From: Glutamicibacter nicotianae | GTDB lineage: Bacteria; Actinomycetota; Actinomycetes; Actinomycetales; Micrococcaceae | Length of the DNA stretch: 64,000 nucleotides | Direction: 5' to 3' | Assembly: GCF_006539525.1 (NCBI RefSeq) | Contig: NZ_BJNE01000009.1 | Span: 1-64,000 of the forward strand | Part shown: positions 16,986 through 25,901 of the stretch, in pieces | Position numbering within the stretch: position 1 is the stretch's first letter | Layout of the letters: every line of letters starts with the position of its first letter | Translations under genes and position numbers: made by a program | Notes under the pieces: generated by a model | Databases searched by the model: none | Told to the model about the DNA's origin: nothing | What the model saw: the letters and a program-made list of their open reading frames with translations, nothing else

Positions 16986-17714
16986 ATGAGCAACACCCTG
17001 CAATCAGGAACCTTTGTGGAGAATCTCCTCGCGCCGCGGCGCGCCTCGGCCTCGCCGTGGCTTACCTGGTACTCCGCCAGCGGGGAACGCATCGAGCTCT
17101 CCGGACGGGTATTCGACAATTGGGTCGCGAAAAGCGCCAATCTCCTGGGCGAGGTTTTCGACCTCGAAGAAGACTCGCTCGTGGTGCTTGACCTGCCAGC
17201 GCATTGGAAGTCGCTGGTGGTGGCTCTGGCCGCCCTGCATCATGGCGCCACGCTGGTTGATGCCGAGCATGATGATGCCCAGCAGGCAACGCTTTGGGTT
17301 ACCGCCCAGCCGAATGATGAGCGCATCCCCGGCAGCTGTGAAATCCTCGCCGTGAACCCGGCAGCTCTCGCGCTGTCCTTCGGCTCGGATCTCGGCCCGG
17401 TCGCAGAAGACTTCAATGCCTCCGTGCGTTCCTATGGCGACCAGTTCTATCCCTCGCCGGTTGCTGGTGGTGCAACAGCCATCGCAACCAATGGCGGCGC
17501 CCCGATCAGCCTTGCCACGCTCTTCGGTGCCGAGGCGAAGAGCCAAGGAACCATTCTCGTGCGTGCCGAGCTGCCTGTGCTCGACTTGCTGCCTTATGCC
17601 ATCGGCCAGTGGGCGGCAGGAGATGGAATTGTGCTAGTCGAAGATGGAGTGGAAGTGACCGCGCGCCTGCGCGACGGCGAACGCATCAGCTTCGACTATT
17701 CGCCTCAGGACTAG
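16986..17714 (+). CDS. TIGR03089 family protein (acyl-CoA synthetase-like N-terminal fold)
   Basis: The 242-residue protein resembles the N-terminal part of AMP-dependent synthetases but lacks the phosphate-binding loop and the adenylation motifs. Characteristic TIGR03089 parts are PWLTWYSASGERIELSGRVFDNWVAKSANLL, LDLPAHWKSLVVALAALHHGATLVDAEHDD and LDLLPYAIGQWAAGDGIVLVE. It is encoded alone after a clear AAGGA ribosome-binding site. I recall the same family next to the LCP ligase Lcp1 in mycobacteria. Function is unknown; a link to envelope assembly is inferred. Its stop shares a CTAG with the convergent gtrA stop. Confidence 0.85.
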   Translation: MSNTLQSGTFVENLLAPRRASASPWLTWYSASGERIELSGRVFDNWVAKSANLLGEVFDLEEDSLVVLDLPAHWKSLVVALAALHHGATLVDAEHDDAQQATLWVTAQPNDERIPGSCEILAVNPAALALSFGSDLGPVAEDFNASVRSYGDQFYPSPVAGGATAIATNGGAPISLATLFGAEAKSQGTILVRAELPVLDLLPYAIGQWAAGDGIVLVEDGVEVTARLRDGERISFDYSPQD

Positions 17715-18280
17715 CGAACCACCGTCGGCACGGTGCCGGTATCGCCCTGGCCAGCGGAACCCGCTGGTTCGGTGTCGGTATCGGCCTTGTGCTTGCCCAG
17801 AACCTCGTGGTCATGGGCAAAGGCTTCTTCCTGGTCCATCTCCTTGCCGAAGACCCAGAAACGGTAGGCGAAGAAACGGAAAATCGTGCCGAGCACCAGG
17901 CCGACGACCGAACCTGCGATGAACACCGAGGTTGGATCGGTCAGGCCCAACCAGTATTTGGTGACCCACACGCAGGCCGCTGCAATGCCCAGGCCGATGG
18001 CATTCATAATGATGAACATCACCAGTTCGCGCAGCACATTGGCCTGGCGGCGGTGGCGGAAGGTCCAGTAGCGGTTGGCTACCCAGGAGAACATCGTCGC
18101 GACGACACCAGCGACGATCTTTGCCTTGACCTGCGAATCGCTCATGGGACCATGCAGGAGCCAGACGTAGATCCCCGAGTCGATGACGAACGCAACGCCA
18201 CCGACCACGCCGAACTTCGCCACCTCACGCCACAGCAGCGAGATGAGTCCGGCTATTTTGAGTTTGATGCGCTCGAGCAA
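17711..18280 (-). CDS. GtrA family membrane protein
   Basis: The 189-residue protein has four membrane helices (roughly residues 15-130) with the GtrA signature KFGVVGGVAFVIDSGIYVWLL and FSWVANRYWTFRHRR, plus a polar C-terminal tail of about 55 residues. GtrA proteins are thought to flip or escort polyprenyl-phosphate-linked sugars for envelope or lipopolysaccharide decoration. The start is a TTG five bases after GGAGG. It is divergent from purK, a pairing I recall from mycobacteria (purK and a GtrA-like gene). Confidence 0.9.
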   Translation of the reverse strand: MLERIKLKIAGLISLLWREVAKFGVVGGVAFVIDSGIYVWLLHGPMSDSQVKAKIVAGVVATMFSWVANRYWTFRHRRQANVLRELVMFIIMNAIGLGIAAACVWVTKYWLGLTDPTSVFIAGSVVGLVLGTIFRFFAYRFWVFGKEMDQEEAFAHDHEVLGKHKADTDTEPAGSAGQGDTGTVPTVVR

Positions 18281-18443
18281 TTGTCCTCCAGGGAATGAAG
18301 TTCCCGTCTGGCTAGCAGTAACAAGGCGCGCTCAGCACTGGGAAAAGCGCGCGATCTTGCCATTTTATCGGCACTTTCTGGAAATTGGCCGAATTCTGAG
18401 AGTAATCAGACATCGCGCATGCGATTCTCCACGCCGCTTTCGT

Positions 18444-18449
18444 TACCCT
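18444..18449 (+). promoter_or_regulatory. -10 element of purK (leaderless)
   Basis: TACCCT sits seven bases upstream of the purK GTG; the bases between contain no Shine-Dalgarno sequence. Confidence 0.5.
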
Positions 18450-18456
18450 TGTAATC

Positions 18457-19617
18457 GTGAGCTTTCCAAAAATTGGTGTGATTGGTGGCGGGCAGCTGGC
18501 CCGAATGATGGCCCCCGAGGCCTTGAACCTAGGTTTTGAACTGCATGTTCTCGCCGAAGGTCCGGATGTTTCGGCTGCGCGCTGCGTTCCCGACGCACCG
18601 GTAGGCGATTACAAGGACCTCGATACCCTGCGCGAATTCGCCAAGGGCAAGGACGTCGTCACCTTCGACCACGAGCACGTTCCCAATGAATTCCTGACCA
18701 CCCTGATCAATGAGGGCGTGAACATCCAGCCGCGTCCGGCAGCGCTGATCCATGCCCAGGACAAGCTGGTCATGCGCGAGGCCATCGAGCGCCTCGGCCT
18801 GCCCAACCCTGCATGGGCCAAAGTCGACGACGTCGAGGCGCTGATCGCTTTCGGCGAGCAGACCGGCTGGCCCATTGTGCTCAAGACCCCGCGTGGCGGC
18901 TACGACGGCAAGGGCGTGCGCATGCTCGACGGCATCCAAGATGCCAAGGATTCCGCCGACTGGTTCGCCAACGGCCCGCTGCTGGCCGAAGACAAGGTTG
19001 ACTTCTCCCGGGAGCTGTCCGCATTGGTGGCCCGCACCCCTTCGGGCGAGGCCAAGGCGTGGCCGGTGGTCCACACCATCCAGGTCGATGGGGTCTGCGA
19101 CGAAGTGATCGCGCCCGCCCAGAACATCGACGAGGCTACTGCTGCCACCGCGGCCGAAGCCGCCCTGCGCATCGCCGAGGAATTCGGCGTCACCGGCGTC
19201 ATGGCCGCCGAGCTCTTCGAAACCCCGGGCGTCGGCGCCGGCTTCGTGATCAACGAATTGGCCATGCGCCCGCACAACACCGGGCACTGGACCATGAACG
19301 GCTCGGTCACCAGCCAGTTCGAGCAGCACCTGCGTGCAGTGCTGGATCTGCCGCTGGGCGAAACCCGCGAGCTGGGTGTGACCGTCATGAAGAACTACCT
19401 CGGCGGCGCCAACCAGGACCTCTACTCCGCGTTCCAGGCCGCGCTGGCCGCCGGCCCGGAAGTCAAGGTGCACGCCTACGGCAAGTCCGTGCGACCGGGC
19501 CGCAAGATCGGCCACGTCAACGTCGTGGCAAACGCAGGGCAAAGCGTAGATGAACTTCGTTCGCAGGCGAACAAGGTGGCCGCGCTAATCCGCGACGGCG
19601 CCGGCACCGCCAACTAG
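18457..19617 (+). CDS. purK: 5-(carboxyamino)imidazole ribonucleotide synthase
   Basis: The 386-residue ATP-grasp enzyme converts AIR, ATP and bicarbonate to N5-CAIR in purine synthesis. The N-terminal GVIGGGQLARMMAPEALNLGF is the PurK hallmark. The ATP-grasp region includes WPIVLKTPRGGYDGKGVRM, the DKVDFSRELSALVAR strand, and FVINELAMRPHNTGHWTMNG near the metal site. It starts with GTG and is probably leaderless. PurE follows 71 bp downstream, but a terminator-like hairpin lies between the two. Confidence 0.97.
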   Translation: MSFPKIGVIGGGQLARMMAPEALNLGFELHVLAEGPDVSAARCVPDAPVGDYKDLDTLREFAKGKDVVTFDHEHVPNEFLTTLINEGVNIQPRPAALIHAQDKLVMREAIERLGLPNPAWAKVDDVEALIAFGEQTGWPIVLKTPRGGYDGKGVRMLDGIQDAKDSADWFANGPLLAEDKVDFSRELSALVARTPSGEAKAWPVVHTIQVDGVCDEVIAPAQNIDEATAATAAEAALRIAEEFGVTGVMAAELFETPGVGAGFVINELAMRPHNTGHWTMNGSVTSQFEQHLRAVLDLPLGETRELGVTVMKNYLGGANQDLYSAFQAALAAGPEVKVHAYGKSVRPGRKIGHVNVVANAGQSVDELRSQANKVAALIRDGAGTAN

Positions 19618-19631
19618 CATTTATATTAATC

Positions 19632-19662
19632 AAGAGCCGCTGCCTGCCGGGCAGCGGCTCTT
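19632..19662 (+). terminator. Hairpin between purK and purE (terminator or attenuator)
   Basis: A perfect 13-bp inverted repeat (19632-19644 and 19650-19662) ends in CTCTT with only a short T run. It sits within a same-direction gene pair, 14 bp after the purK stop and 26 bp before the purE start, so it could set the purK:purE ratio. Confidence 0.6.
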
Positions 19663-19688
19663 ACTGAAGCACTGCAAGGACATATCTG

Positions 19689-20219
19689 ATGACTCAAGCA
19701 CCACTCGTCGGCCTCGTAATGGGTTCTGATTCCGATTGGCCGGTGATGCGCCTGGCCGCGCAGGCGCTGGCCGAATTCGGCATCCCCTTTGAAGCGGATG
19801 TCGTTTCGGCGCACCGCATGCCCGAGGAAATGATCGATTACGGCAAGAAGGCCCACGAACGCGGGCTGCGCGCAATCATCGCCGGCGCAGGCGGCGCAGC
19901 GCATCTTCCCGGCATGCTCGCAGCTGTTACACCGCTGCCAGTGATCGGAGTTCCAGTTCCACTGGCTAAACTAGATGGAATGGACTCCCTGCTCTCCATC
20001 GTCCAGATGCCTGCAGGAGTCCCCGTAGCAACTGTTTCCATTGGCGGAGCACGCAATGCCGGCCTGCTGGCCGTGCGCATGCTCGCAGCGGGAACCGATG
20101 AGCTAGCCGAGTCGTTACAGGTAAAGTTGCTTCAGTTTGCAGATTCGCTGCGCGAGCAGGCCCATGCCAAGGGCTCTGCTCTGCGCGCTGAAGTTGCCAA
20201 CGAGAATTTCGCCTCCTAG
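19689..20219 (+). CDS. purE: N5-carboxyaminoimidazole ribonucleotide mutase
   Basis: The 176-residue class I PurE shifts the carboxyl group of N5-CAIR to give CAIR, directly after PurK. The signature [13 protein letters not shown] near the N-terminus binds the substrate phosphate; [11 protein letters not shown] contains the catalytic His, and [26 protein letters not shown] and the [13 protein letters not shown] loop follow. An AAGGA site stands before the ATG. The LCP gene starts 17 bp after its stop, so co-transcription is likely. Confidence 0.97.
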   Translation: MTQAPLVGLVMGSDSDWPVMRLAAQALAEFGIPFEADVVSAHRMPEEMIDYGKKAHERGLRAIIAGAGGAAHLPGMLAAVTPLPVIGVPVPLAKLDGMDSLLSIVQMPAGVPVATVSIGGARNAGLLAVRMLAAGTDELAESLQVKLLQFADSLREQAHAKGSALRAEVANENFAS

Positions 20220-20236
20220 GGAAAGTCCAAAAGTAC

Positions 20237-21853
20237 ATGGGTTCTGCCAGTCACCGCGCACCAAGTCCGTTGCGCCAGCCGGAGACCATCAGCTCTCCGC
20301 AGCGCAGCAAGCGTGCCCTGATCCTGGTCCTGCTGACCATCTTCTTCCCCGGCGGCGCCCAGCTGGTTGCCGGAAATCGCAAGCTCGGACGGATCGCGGT
20401 GTCCATCACTATGCTCTGCTGGGTGGCGGTGCTGGCGCTGGTGGCCCTGTACTTCATTGACCGCTCGATCCTGCTCGGCTGGGCGGCCCACCCGAACTTC
20501 CAGCTGTTCCTGATCATCGTGCTCGGCACGCTGGCGCTGGGCTGGCTGATCATGTTCATCAACACCCTGGTGATCATCCGGCCCAAGCTGCTGGCCCCGG
20601 GCATGCGTGCCATCGTCACCGTCTTCACCCTGGCAGCCGTGGTGGCCACCAGCGGCCTGTTCGTCTATGGCGCCTCGATGCTGAACACCGGACGCGAAAC
20701 GATTCAGGCAGTTTTCGACGAGGGCCCGGCCTTCGATCCCATCGACGGCCGATACAACATCGCGGTGTTCGGCGCCGACTCCGGTGCCAACCGCGACGGC
20801 GTGCGCACCGACGTTGCGGCGCTGCTGTCCGTGGATGCCAAGACCGGCAAGAGCCTGCTGATCTCGGTACCGCGTAACTTCCAGAACGCACGCTTCGCAC
20901 CTGGCTCCCCGATGGAGAAAATATGGCCGAACGGCTACAACTGCGGTGACGAGTGCATCTTCAATTCCATCTACCGCAACGCCGAAATGGAGCATGCCGA
21001 TGCGTTCCCCGACTCGGTGAAGAACGTCGGCGCGCAGGCGGCCATGGACGCGCTGGAAGGCACCACCGGCCTTCCGGTCCAGGGCTACGTCATGGTCAAC
21101 ATGGCCGGCTTCGAGCAGTTCGTCGACGCCCTGGGTGGCGTCACCATCAACTCCGGCGGCTGGGTTCCGTACAACGGCAAGTACTACGAGAACAGCACCG
21201 TGCGCACCCACTGGTTTGCCCCGGGAACCCATGAATTCACCGGCAAGCAGGCCCTGTGGTTTGCCCGCTCGCGCGACTTCACCGATGACTACCACCGCAT
21301 CAAGCGCCAGCAGTGCTTGCAACAGGCAATCATCAAGCAGTTCACCCCGCAGACGATCCTGACCAATTTCACCTCCATCATGTCCGCTGGCGAACAGCTG
21401 GTGGAAACCGACATTCCTGCCGGCCAGCTCGGTTCCTTCGTCTCCCTGGCCGAAAAGGTGTCCAAGGAGCCGATGGCACGCCTGACCCTCGGTGCCCCGG
21501 ACTTCGAACGCAGCTTCTCCACCTACCCGGACTTCGACAAGCTGCAAGAGCGTATCCAGTCGCTGATCGCGAAGCAGAACGAACCGAAGAAGGAAAAGAA
21601 GGACAAGGCCGAGAAGAGCGAGGATTCCTCCAAGTCCTCGGCTCCGGAAGAAACCACCGAGGCCTCTGAAGAGACGTCGGAAACCACCGACGTGAACAAT
21701 GCTCCGAAGCTCTCCAACAAGGAAGAGCAGGAATTCACCCAGCCAGATGGCAGCCCGATCACCGAACAATACTTGGTGAATCTGGAAATGGCTGGCTACC
21801 GCACGTTGATCTCGGAGATCGCGGCAAACAACGACGAATGCTCGGTTCCATAA
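20237..21853 (+). CDS. LytR-CpsA-Psr (LCP) family glycopolymer ligase
   Basis: The 538-residue membrane protein is of the family that attaches polyprenyl-linked glycopolymers to peptidoglycan. Up to four hydrophobic segments precede the extracytoplasmic LCP domain (about residues 165-420). Recognisable parts are YNIAVFGADSGANRDGVRTDVAALLSVDAKTGKSLLISVPRNFQN (Asp/Arg ligands for the pyrophosphate and metal) and FTGKQALWFARSRDFTDDYHRIKRQQCLQQAII. The C-terminal 90 residues are acidic and Ser/Thr/Glu-rich. It follows purE closely. I recall mycobacterial Lcp1 lying near purK/purE and a TIGR03089 gene, as here. Confidence 0.93.
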   Translation: MGSASHRAPSPLRQPETISSPQRSKRALILVLLTIFFPGGAQLVAGNRKLGRIAVSITMLCWVAVLALVALYFIDRSILLGWAAHPNFQLFLIIVLGTLALGWLIMFINTLVIIRPKLLAPGMRAIVTVFTLAAVVATSGLFVYGASMLNTGRETIQAVFDEGPAFDPIDGRYNIAVFGADSGANRDGVRTDVAALLSVDAKTGKSLLISVPRNFQNARFAPGSPMEKIWPNGYNCGDECIFNSIYRNAEMEHADAFPDSVKNVGAQAAMDALEGTTGLPVQGYVMVNMAGFEQFVDALGGVTINSGGWVPYNGKYYENSTVRTHWFAPGTHEFTGKQALWFARSRDFTDDYHRIKRQQCLQQAIIKQFTPQTILTNFTSIMSAGEQLVETDIPAGQLGSFVSLAEKVSKEPMARLTLGAPDFERSFSTYPDFDKLQERIQSLIAKQNEPKKEKKDKAEKSEDSSKSSAPEETTEASEETSETTDVNNAPKLSNKEEQEFTQPDGSPITEQYLVNLEMAGYRTLISEIAANNDECSVP

Positions 21854-21919
21854 ACGGTTAAGACCCCCCGACCGCCATGCGACCCATTTACCGCTCTTGA
21901 AAGGCTATGGTCAAAAGAC

Positions 21920-23128
21920 GTGTTCGAGTTGAAAAACGCGATTAGGGACTACCACTGGGGATCTGCTTCGCAGATTTCCGATCTGCTGGATCTGCCTGCG
22001 GAAACCGCCCCGCAGGCCGAAATGTGGCTCGGCGCCCACCCCGGGTGCCCGAGCCGGCTCTCCGATGACGGCACCGCGCTCAACGATTTCATTGCCCAGG
22101 ACCCGGAGCGCATTTTGGGTTCGGCGGTTGCCGAGCGCTTCGGACGCCTGCCGTACCTGTTCAAGGTGCTCTCGGCGACGCAGCCGCTGTCGATCCAGAC
22201 GCACCCGACGCTGCAGCAGGCGCAGGAACGCTTCGCCCAGGAAAATGCCCAGGGCAAGCCGTTGGATGCCGCCGACCGCAACTACCGCGATGACAACCAC
22301 AAGCCGGAAATGCTGTTCGCCTTGACCGACTTCGTGGCGCTCTCCGGGTTCCGCCAGCCAGCGCAGATTGCCGAGGACCTGCAGCTGCTGGCAGCGCACC
22401 TGCCGGACTCGGCCCAGGCCCCTGTCAGCCAGCTCGTCGGCCTGCTGCAGGGCAGCGATCCGCTGGCCGCGATTTTCAAGCATGTGCTGACCGCCGGGGA
22501 CGAAATCTCCCAGCTGGTACGCCAGATCAGCGATGCAGTGGCGGCCAGCGGCGAGCTGCAGCGCAACGTGCATTTCGCCGAACTGGTGTCGATCAGCAAG
22601 ATCTATCCGGGCGATCCAGGGGTCCTGGTGGCGTTGCTGCTGAACCTGATCTTCCTCGAACCGGGCCAGGCCATCAGCCTGGGTGCGGGCAACGTCCACG
22701 CCTACCTGCGCGGTTTGGGCATCGAGGTCATGGCCAATTCGGACAATGTGCTGCGCGGCGGGCTGACCAGCAAGCATATTGATGTTCCCGAACTGCTCGA
22801 TGTCACCATCGCCCAGCCCTCCCCTGCCCCGTTACTGGAGCCGGTGGCGCTGGATACCCACGACCGGCTGTACAAGCCGGACTTCGAAGAGTTCCAGCTG
22901 CAGGTTCTCGATCCCACCGAACCCGGCCTGGCCGCCGACCTGCAGTTGCACGGTGCCGCCGTCCTGCTGTGCACTGCCGGCGAGTTCCTGGTGGCCACCC
23001 GCGAAGGCGAGCATCACATCAGCCGCGGGCAGTCGCTGTTCCTCAGCGCGGCCGAGCTACCGGCCACCGCCACGCTGCAGGGCATCGTGCCGGGCCAGCT
23101 CTTCGCCGCCAGCGCCCAGATCGACTAG
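21920..23128 (+). CDS. manA: Mannose-6-phosphate isomerase, class I
   Basis: The 402-residue enzyme interconverts fructose-6-phosphate and mannose-6-phosphate, feeding GDP-mannose for mannosylation. The N-terminus KNAIRDYHWGSASQISDLL, the metal-site region FKVLSATQPLSIQTHPTLQQA, DDNHKPEMLFAL, and PGQAISLGAGNVHAYLRGLGIEVMANSDNVLRGGLTSKHID are characteristic of type I PMI. The start is GTG; a TATGGT element eight bases upstream suggests a leaderless or very short leader. The protein mannosyltransferase at 2957 is a plausible downstream consumer of the product. Confidence 0.96.
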   Translation: MFELKNAIRDYHWGSASQISDLLDLPAETAPQAEMWLGAHPGCPSRLSDDGTALNDFIAQDPERILGSAVAERFGRLPYLFKVLSATQPLSIQTHPTLQQAQERFAQENAQGKPLDAADRNYRDDNHKPEMLFALTDFVALSGFRQPAQIAEDLQLLAAHLPDSAQAPVSQLVGLLQGSDPLAAIFKHVLTAGDEISQLVRQISDAVAASGELQRNVHFAELVSISKIYPGDPGVLVALLLNLIFLEPGQAISLGAGNVHAYLRGLGIEVMANSDNVLRGGLTSKHIDVPELLDVTIAQPSPAPLLEPVALDTHDRLYKPDFEEFQLQVLDPTEPGLAADLQLHGAAVLLCTAGEFLVATREGEHHISRGQSLFLSAAELPATATLQGIVPGQLFAASAQID

Positions 23129-23154
23129 CCGCGCTGCCGCAAAACCCCGAAACG

Positions 23155-23201
23155 AAAACTGCGAGCCATGGACTTGTTTCAAGTCCATGGCTCGCAGTTT
23201 T
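23155..23201. terminator. Bidirectional terminator between manA and glpX
   Basis: A perfect 21-bp inverted repeat (23155-23175 and 23181-23201, 5-nt loop) begins with AAAA and ends with TTTT, giving a U tract in both directions between convergent genes. Confidence 0.92.
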
Positions 23202-23209
23202 GCAAGCAG

Positions 23210-24232
23210 CTAGCGGGTGTACGCTTCCCACTTGTCCTGGTGGTGCTCGCCATCGACGAAGCGGATGGTGCCGGACTTGGCACGCATCACGATCGACTGG
23301 GTGTGGATGCGGCTGTTCTTGTAGCGCACCCCGCGCAGCAGATCGCCATCGGTGATACCGGTCGCCGCGAAGTAGCAGTTGTCCGAGGTCACCAGGTCGT
23401 TGGTGGTCAGCACGCGGTCCAGCTCGTGGCCTGCGTCGATGGCCTTCTGCTTCTCATCGTCGTCGGTTGGCCACAGGCGGCCCTGGATCACGCCGCCCAA
23501 TGCCTTGATGGCGCAGGCGGTCACGATGCCCTCGGGGGTGCCGCCGATACCCATCAGCGCGTCAACGCCGGTGCCTTCGCGGGTTGCGGCAATGGCGCCG
23601 GCAACGTCGCCGTCCATGATCAGCTTGGTGCGCGCACCAGCCGCGCGGATCTCTTCGATCAACCCGGCGTGGCGTGGGCGGTCAAGGATGGTCACGGTCA
23701 CTTGGCTGATCTTCTTGCCCTTGGCCTTGGCGATCAGGTGCAGGTTCTGCTTCACCGGCAGGCGGAGGTCGACAAGCTCGGCTGCCTCTGGCCCGGTGAC
23801 CAGCTTCTCCATGTAGAACACTGCCGAAGGGTCGAACATCGAACCGCGGTCGGCAACAGCCAGCACGGACAGGGCGTTGTTCAGGCCCAGGGCGGTGAGC
23901 CGGGTTCCGTCAATCGGGTCAACTGCGACGTCGCACTCGGCGCCGGTTCCATTGCCAACCTGTTCGCCGTTGAACAGCATCGGAGCTTCGTCTTTTTCGC
24001 CTTCGCCAATCACGACAACGCCATTGAAGTTCACGGTGGACAGCAGGCCGCGCATGGCGTCGACTGCGGCACCGTCTGCGGCGTTCTTGTCACCGAAACC
24101 AACCCATGGCGAGGAAGCGATGGCTGCCGCTTCGGTTGCGCGCACCAGCTCCAGTGCCAGGTTGCGGTCCGGCTCCGCGTCGGAAACCGACAGTCGCGGA
24201 GAAAGGTGGGCAAAATTGTTCTTTTCGGTCAC
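23210..24232 (-). CDS. glpX: Fructose-1,6-bisphosphatase, class II
   Basis: The 340-residue gluconeogenic phosphatase hydrolyses fructose-1,6-bisphosphate to fructose-6-phosphate. Metal and substrate motifs are [52 protein letters not shown], and [21 protein letters not shown] chose the GTG at 24232 ([12 protein letters not shown]), which has GGGA seven bases upstream; an in-frame ATG at 24244 is an alternative. A TAGAAT near 24283 on the minus strand is a likely -10. It is divergent from DUF4245, as in mycobacteria from memory. Class II is the usual actinobacterial FBPase. Confidence 0.95.
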   Translation of the reverse strand: MTEKNNFAHLSPRLSVSDAEPDRNLALELVRATEAAAIASSPWVGFGDKNAADGAAVDAMRGLLSTVNFNGVVVIGEGEKDEAPMLFNGEQVGNGTGAECDVAVDPIDGTRLTALGLNNALSVLAVADRGSMFDPSAVFYMEKLVTGPEAAELVDLRLPVKQNLHLIAKAKGKKISQVTVTILDRPRHAGLIEEIRAAGARTKLIMDGDVAGAIAATREGTGVDALMGIGGTPEGIVTACAIKALGGVIQGRLWPTDDDEKQKAIDAGHELDRVLTTNDLVTSDNCYFAATGITDGDLLRGVRYKNSRIHTQSIVMRAKSGTIRFVDGEHHQDKWEAYTR

Positions 24233-24391
24233 GAAAGATCCCATCACTGAGTCGTAGTCATTGCGCCTATGCAAACAAGGCCATTCTATCCCCTAGGGTT
24301 TTCCCTTTACAGTTCGTGTCGGGCGCGCCTGATCATCGGTGGACGTGCGATTGGGCACTCCAGTTCGAATTACACAGAATCTTCGGGGAGA

Positions 24392-25075
24392 ATGGAAGGC
24401 GTGGAACCTGAGAACAACACCGAGAACAACGCCCAGGCAGCCGCCAATGCGGCAAGCGGTACGCAGATGCCTGCCACGGCTCGTCGAAGCCTCGACGATC
24501 CCAACGCCACCTTCGAGGACCTGCCGTTCAAGCCGCAGCTGACCGAGAAGCAGGCCAAGCGCGCGAACCAGACCTTCAAGGGCATGGTGCTGTCCATCGG
24601 TTTCACTATTGCCATCCTCATTCCGGTGCTCATGCTCAACCCTGCGCCCAAGGACGACGCGTTTGAAAGCGACGTCAACCTGCAGGCCACCGCAGAACAG
24701 ACGGAGAAGATTTCAGGCTTTGAGATCTTCGCCCCGGAATTGGGCGAGAAGGAATATGCGAACTTCGCCCGCTGGCAGGCTAATACCGCACAGGGCGTCC
24801 CCTATTGGGAATGCGGACTGGTCTTCGAGAACAAGGACTTCGTGTGGGTTCGCCAAGCCGCTGAAGCCAACCCGACCTGGATTGCCCTGATCACCGATGC
24901 GGCGGTGCCAACCGAGACCCGCACCATCGGCGGAGCCCAGTGGGAAGTGCGCACCAAGGACCAGGGCACCTACCTGATCTCCGAGTTCAAGGACTCCACC
25001 GTAGTGCTGTCCAGCGACACCTCTGACGTGCAGCTGAACGTTGTTGCTGAACAGGTTGCCAGCGAACTGGGTTAA
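24392..25075 (+). CDS. DUF4245 family protein
   Basis: The roughly 227-residue protein has an N-terminal cytoplasmic tail of about 65 residues, one membrane helix (MVLSIGFTIAILIPVLML) and an extracytoplasmic domain with YWECGLVFENKDFVWVRQAAEANPTWIALITDA, typical of DUF4245. The start could be the ATG at 24392 or the GTG at 24401, which is better placed behind GGGGAG. Adjacent divergence from glpX is conserved in actinobacteria. Function is unknown. Confidence 0.8.
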   Translation: MEGVEPENNTENNAQAAANAASGTQMPATARRSLDDPNATFEDLPFKPQLTEKQAKRANQTFKGMVLSIGFTIAILIPVLMLNPAPKDDAFESDVNLQATAEQTEKISGFEIFAPELGEKEYANFARWQANTAQGVPYWECGLVFENKDFVWVRQAAEANPTWIALITDAAVPTETRTIGGAQWEVRTKDQGTYLISEFKDSTVVLSSDTSDVQLNVVAEQVASELG

Positions 25076-25104
25076 GTCACGTTAACGGGGATAGCCAGTC
25101 ACAT

Positions 25105-25119
25105 ATTCGATATTCGAAT
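25105..25119 (+). promoter_or_regulatory. Palindrome over the -35 region of the carbonic anhydrase gene
   Basis: The perfect inverted repeat ATTCGA-TAT-TCGAAT lies where the -35 box is expected relative to TAGAAT at 25129-25134, so it may be an operator for an unidentified regulator. Confidence 0.4.
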
Positions 25120-25128
25120 ACATTCCCG

Positions 25129-25134
25129 TAGAAT
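25129..25134 (+). promoter_or_regulatory. -10 element of the carbonic anhydrase gene (leaderless)
   Basis: TAGAAT sits seven bases upstream of the ATG at 25142. Confidence 0.5.
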
Positions 25135-25141
25135 CTGAGTC

Positions 25142-25771
25142 ATGCACCCAGAATCAATAAAACCATCCATGACTCCTCAAGAGGCGTGGGAAAAGCTCAG
25201 CGCAGGAAATTTCCGTTTCGTCAATGACGATACCCAGCACCCTAACCAGGACAGTGCACGACGCGAGAAGCTGATTTCCGGCCAGGAACCCTTCGCTGTC
25301 ATCTTCGGCTGCTCGGATTCCCGGCTTGCCGCTGAGATCATTTTCGACGTGGGATTGGGTGACATGTTCGTGGTGCGTACCGCGGGCCACGTCCTGGACC
25401 CGGCTAGCCTCGGTTCGCTGGAATTCGCCGTCGACATCCTCAACGTCCCATTGATCGTAATCCTCGGGCACAACTCATGCGGTGCGGTCACCAGCGCCAT
25501 CAAGGTCAAGGAATCGGGCAACATGCCCAAGGGCTTCGTGCGCGACCTCGTTGAGCACATCACCCCATCGGTCCAGGCCGCCGAGCGCAAGGGCATCACC
25601 GACGTGAACGGCACCGTCGTCGAGCACGTCAAGCAGACCACCGACCGCCTCGTCGATTTGTCCAGCATCATTGCGCTGGCTATCGAAGAAGGCCGGACCG
25701 CAGTCGCGGGCGTGTCCTACCACCTGCACGATGGCCGTGCCCAGCTGGTCTCCAGCCTGGGTCTCGACTAA
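25142..25771 (+). CDS. Beta-class carbonic anhydrase
   Basis: The 209-residue zinc enzyme interconverts CO2 and bicarbonate. The zinc ligands are visible as Cys57 and Asp59-Arg61 in GCSDSR, His110 and Cys113 in GHNSCGAV. FDVGLGDMFVVRTAGH and SLEFAVDILNVPLIVILGH complete the family pattern. The gene stands alone between DUF4245 and fumC with its own promoter and terminator; bicarbonate supply to PurK and other carboxylases is a plausible role but is not shown by linkage. Confidence 0.95.
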   Translation: MHPESIKPSMTPQEAWEKLSAGNFRFVNDDTQHPNQDSARREKLISGQEPFAVIFGCSDSRLAAEIIFDVGLGDMFVVRTAGHVLDPASLGSLEFAVDILNVPLIVILGHNSCGAVTSAIKVKESGNMPKGFVRDLVEHITPSVQAAERKGITDVNGTVVEHVKQTTDRLVDLSSIIALAIEEGRTAVAGVSYHLHDGRAQLVSSLGLD

Positions 25772-25786
25772 GAACTCGAAGTTCTC

Positions 25787-25818
25787 GGGAAAAGCCTTGT
25801 AAAACGGCTTTTATTCCC
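25787..25818 (+). terminator. Terminator after the carbonic anhydrase gene
   Basis: AAAAGCC (25790-25796) and GGCTTTT (25806-25812) form the stem, with flanking GGG and CCC that can extend it; the T-rich 3' arm gives the U tract. Confidence 0.7.
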
Positions 25819-25889
25819 ATTTCGGCGAAGCGTCACTGTTGGTTGTGATGTTTACGTCAGAGCCCTGTCCTTTGATTGCGGTTCGGGCG

Positions 25890-25895
25890 TACTCT
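25890..25895 (+). promoter_or_regulatory. -10 element of fumC (leaderless)
   Basis: TACTCT sits six bases upstream of the ATG at 25902 and helps to decide that start over the longer frame from 25839. Confidence 0.5.
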
Positions 25896-25901
25896 GGGCT
25901 C

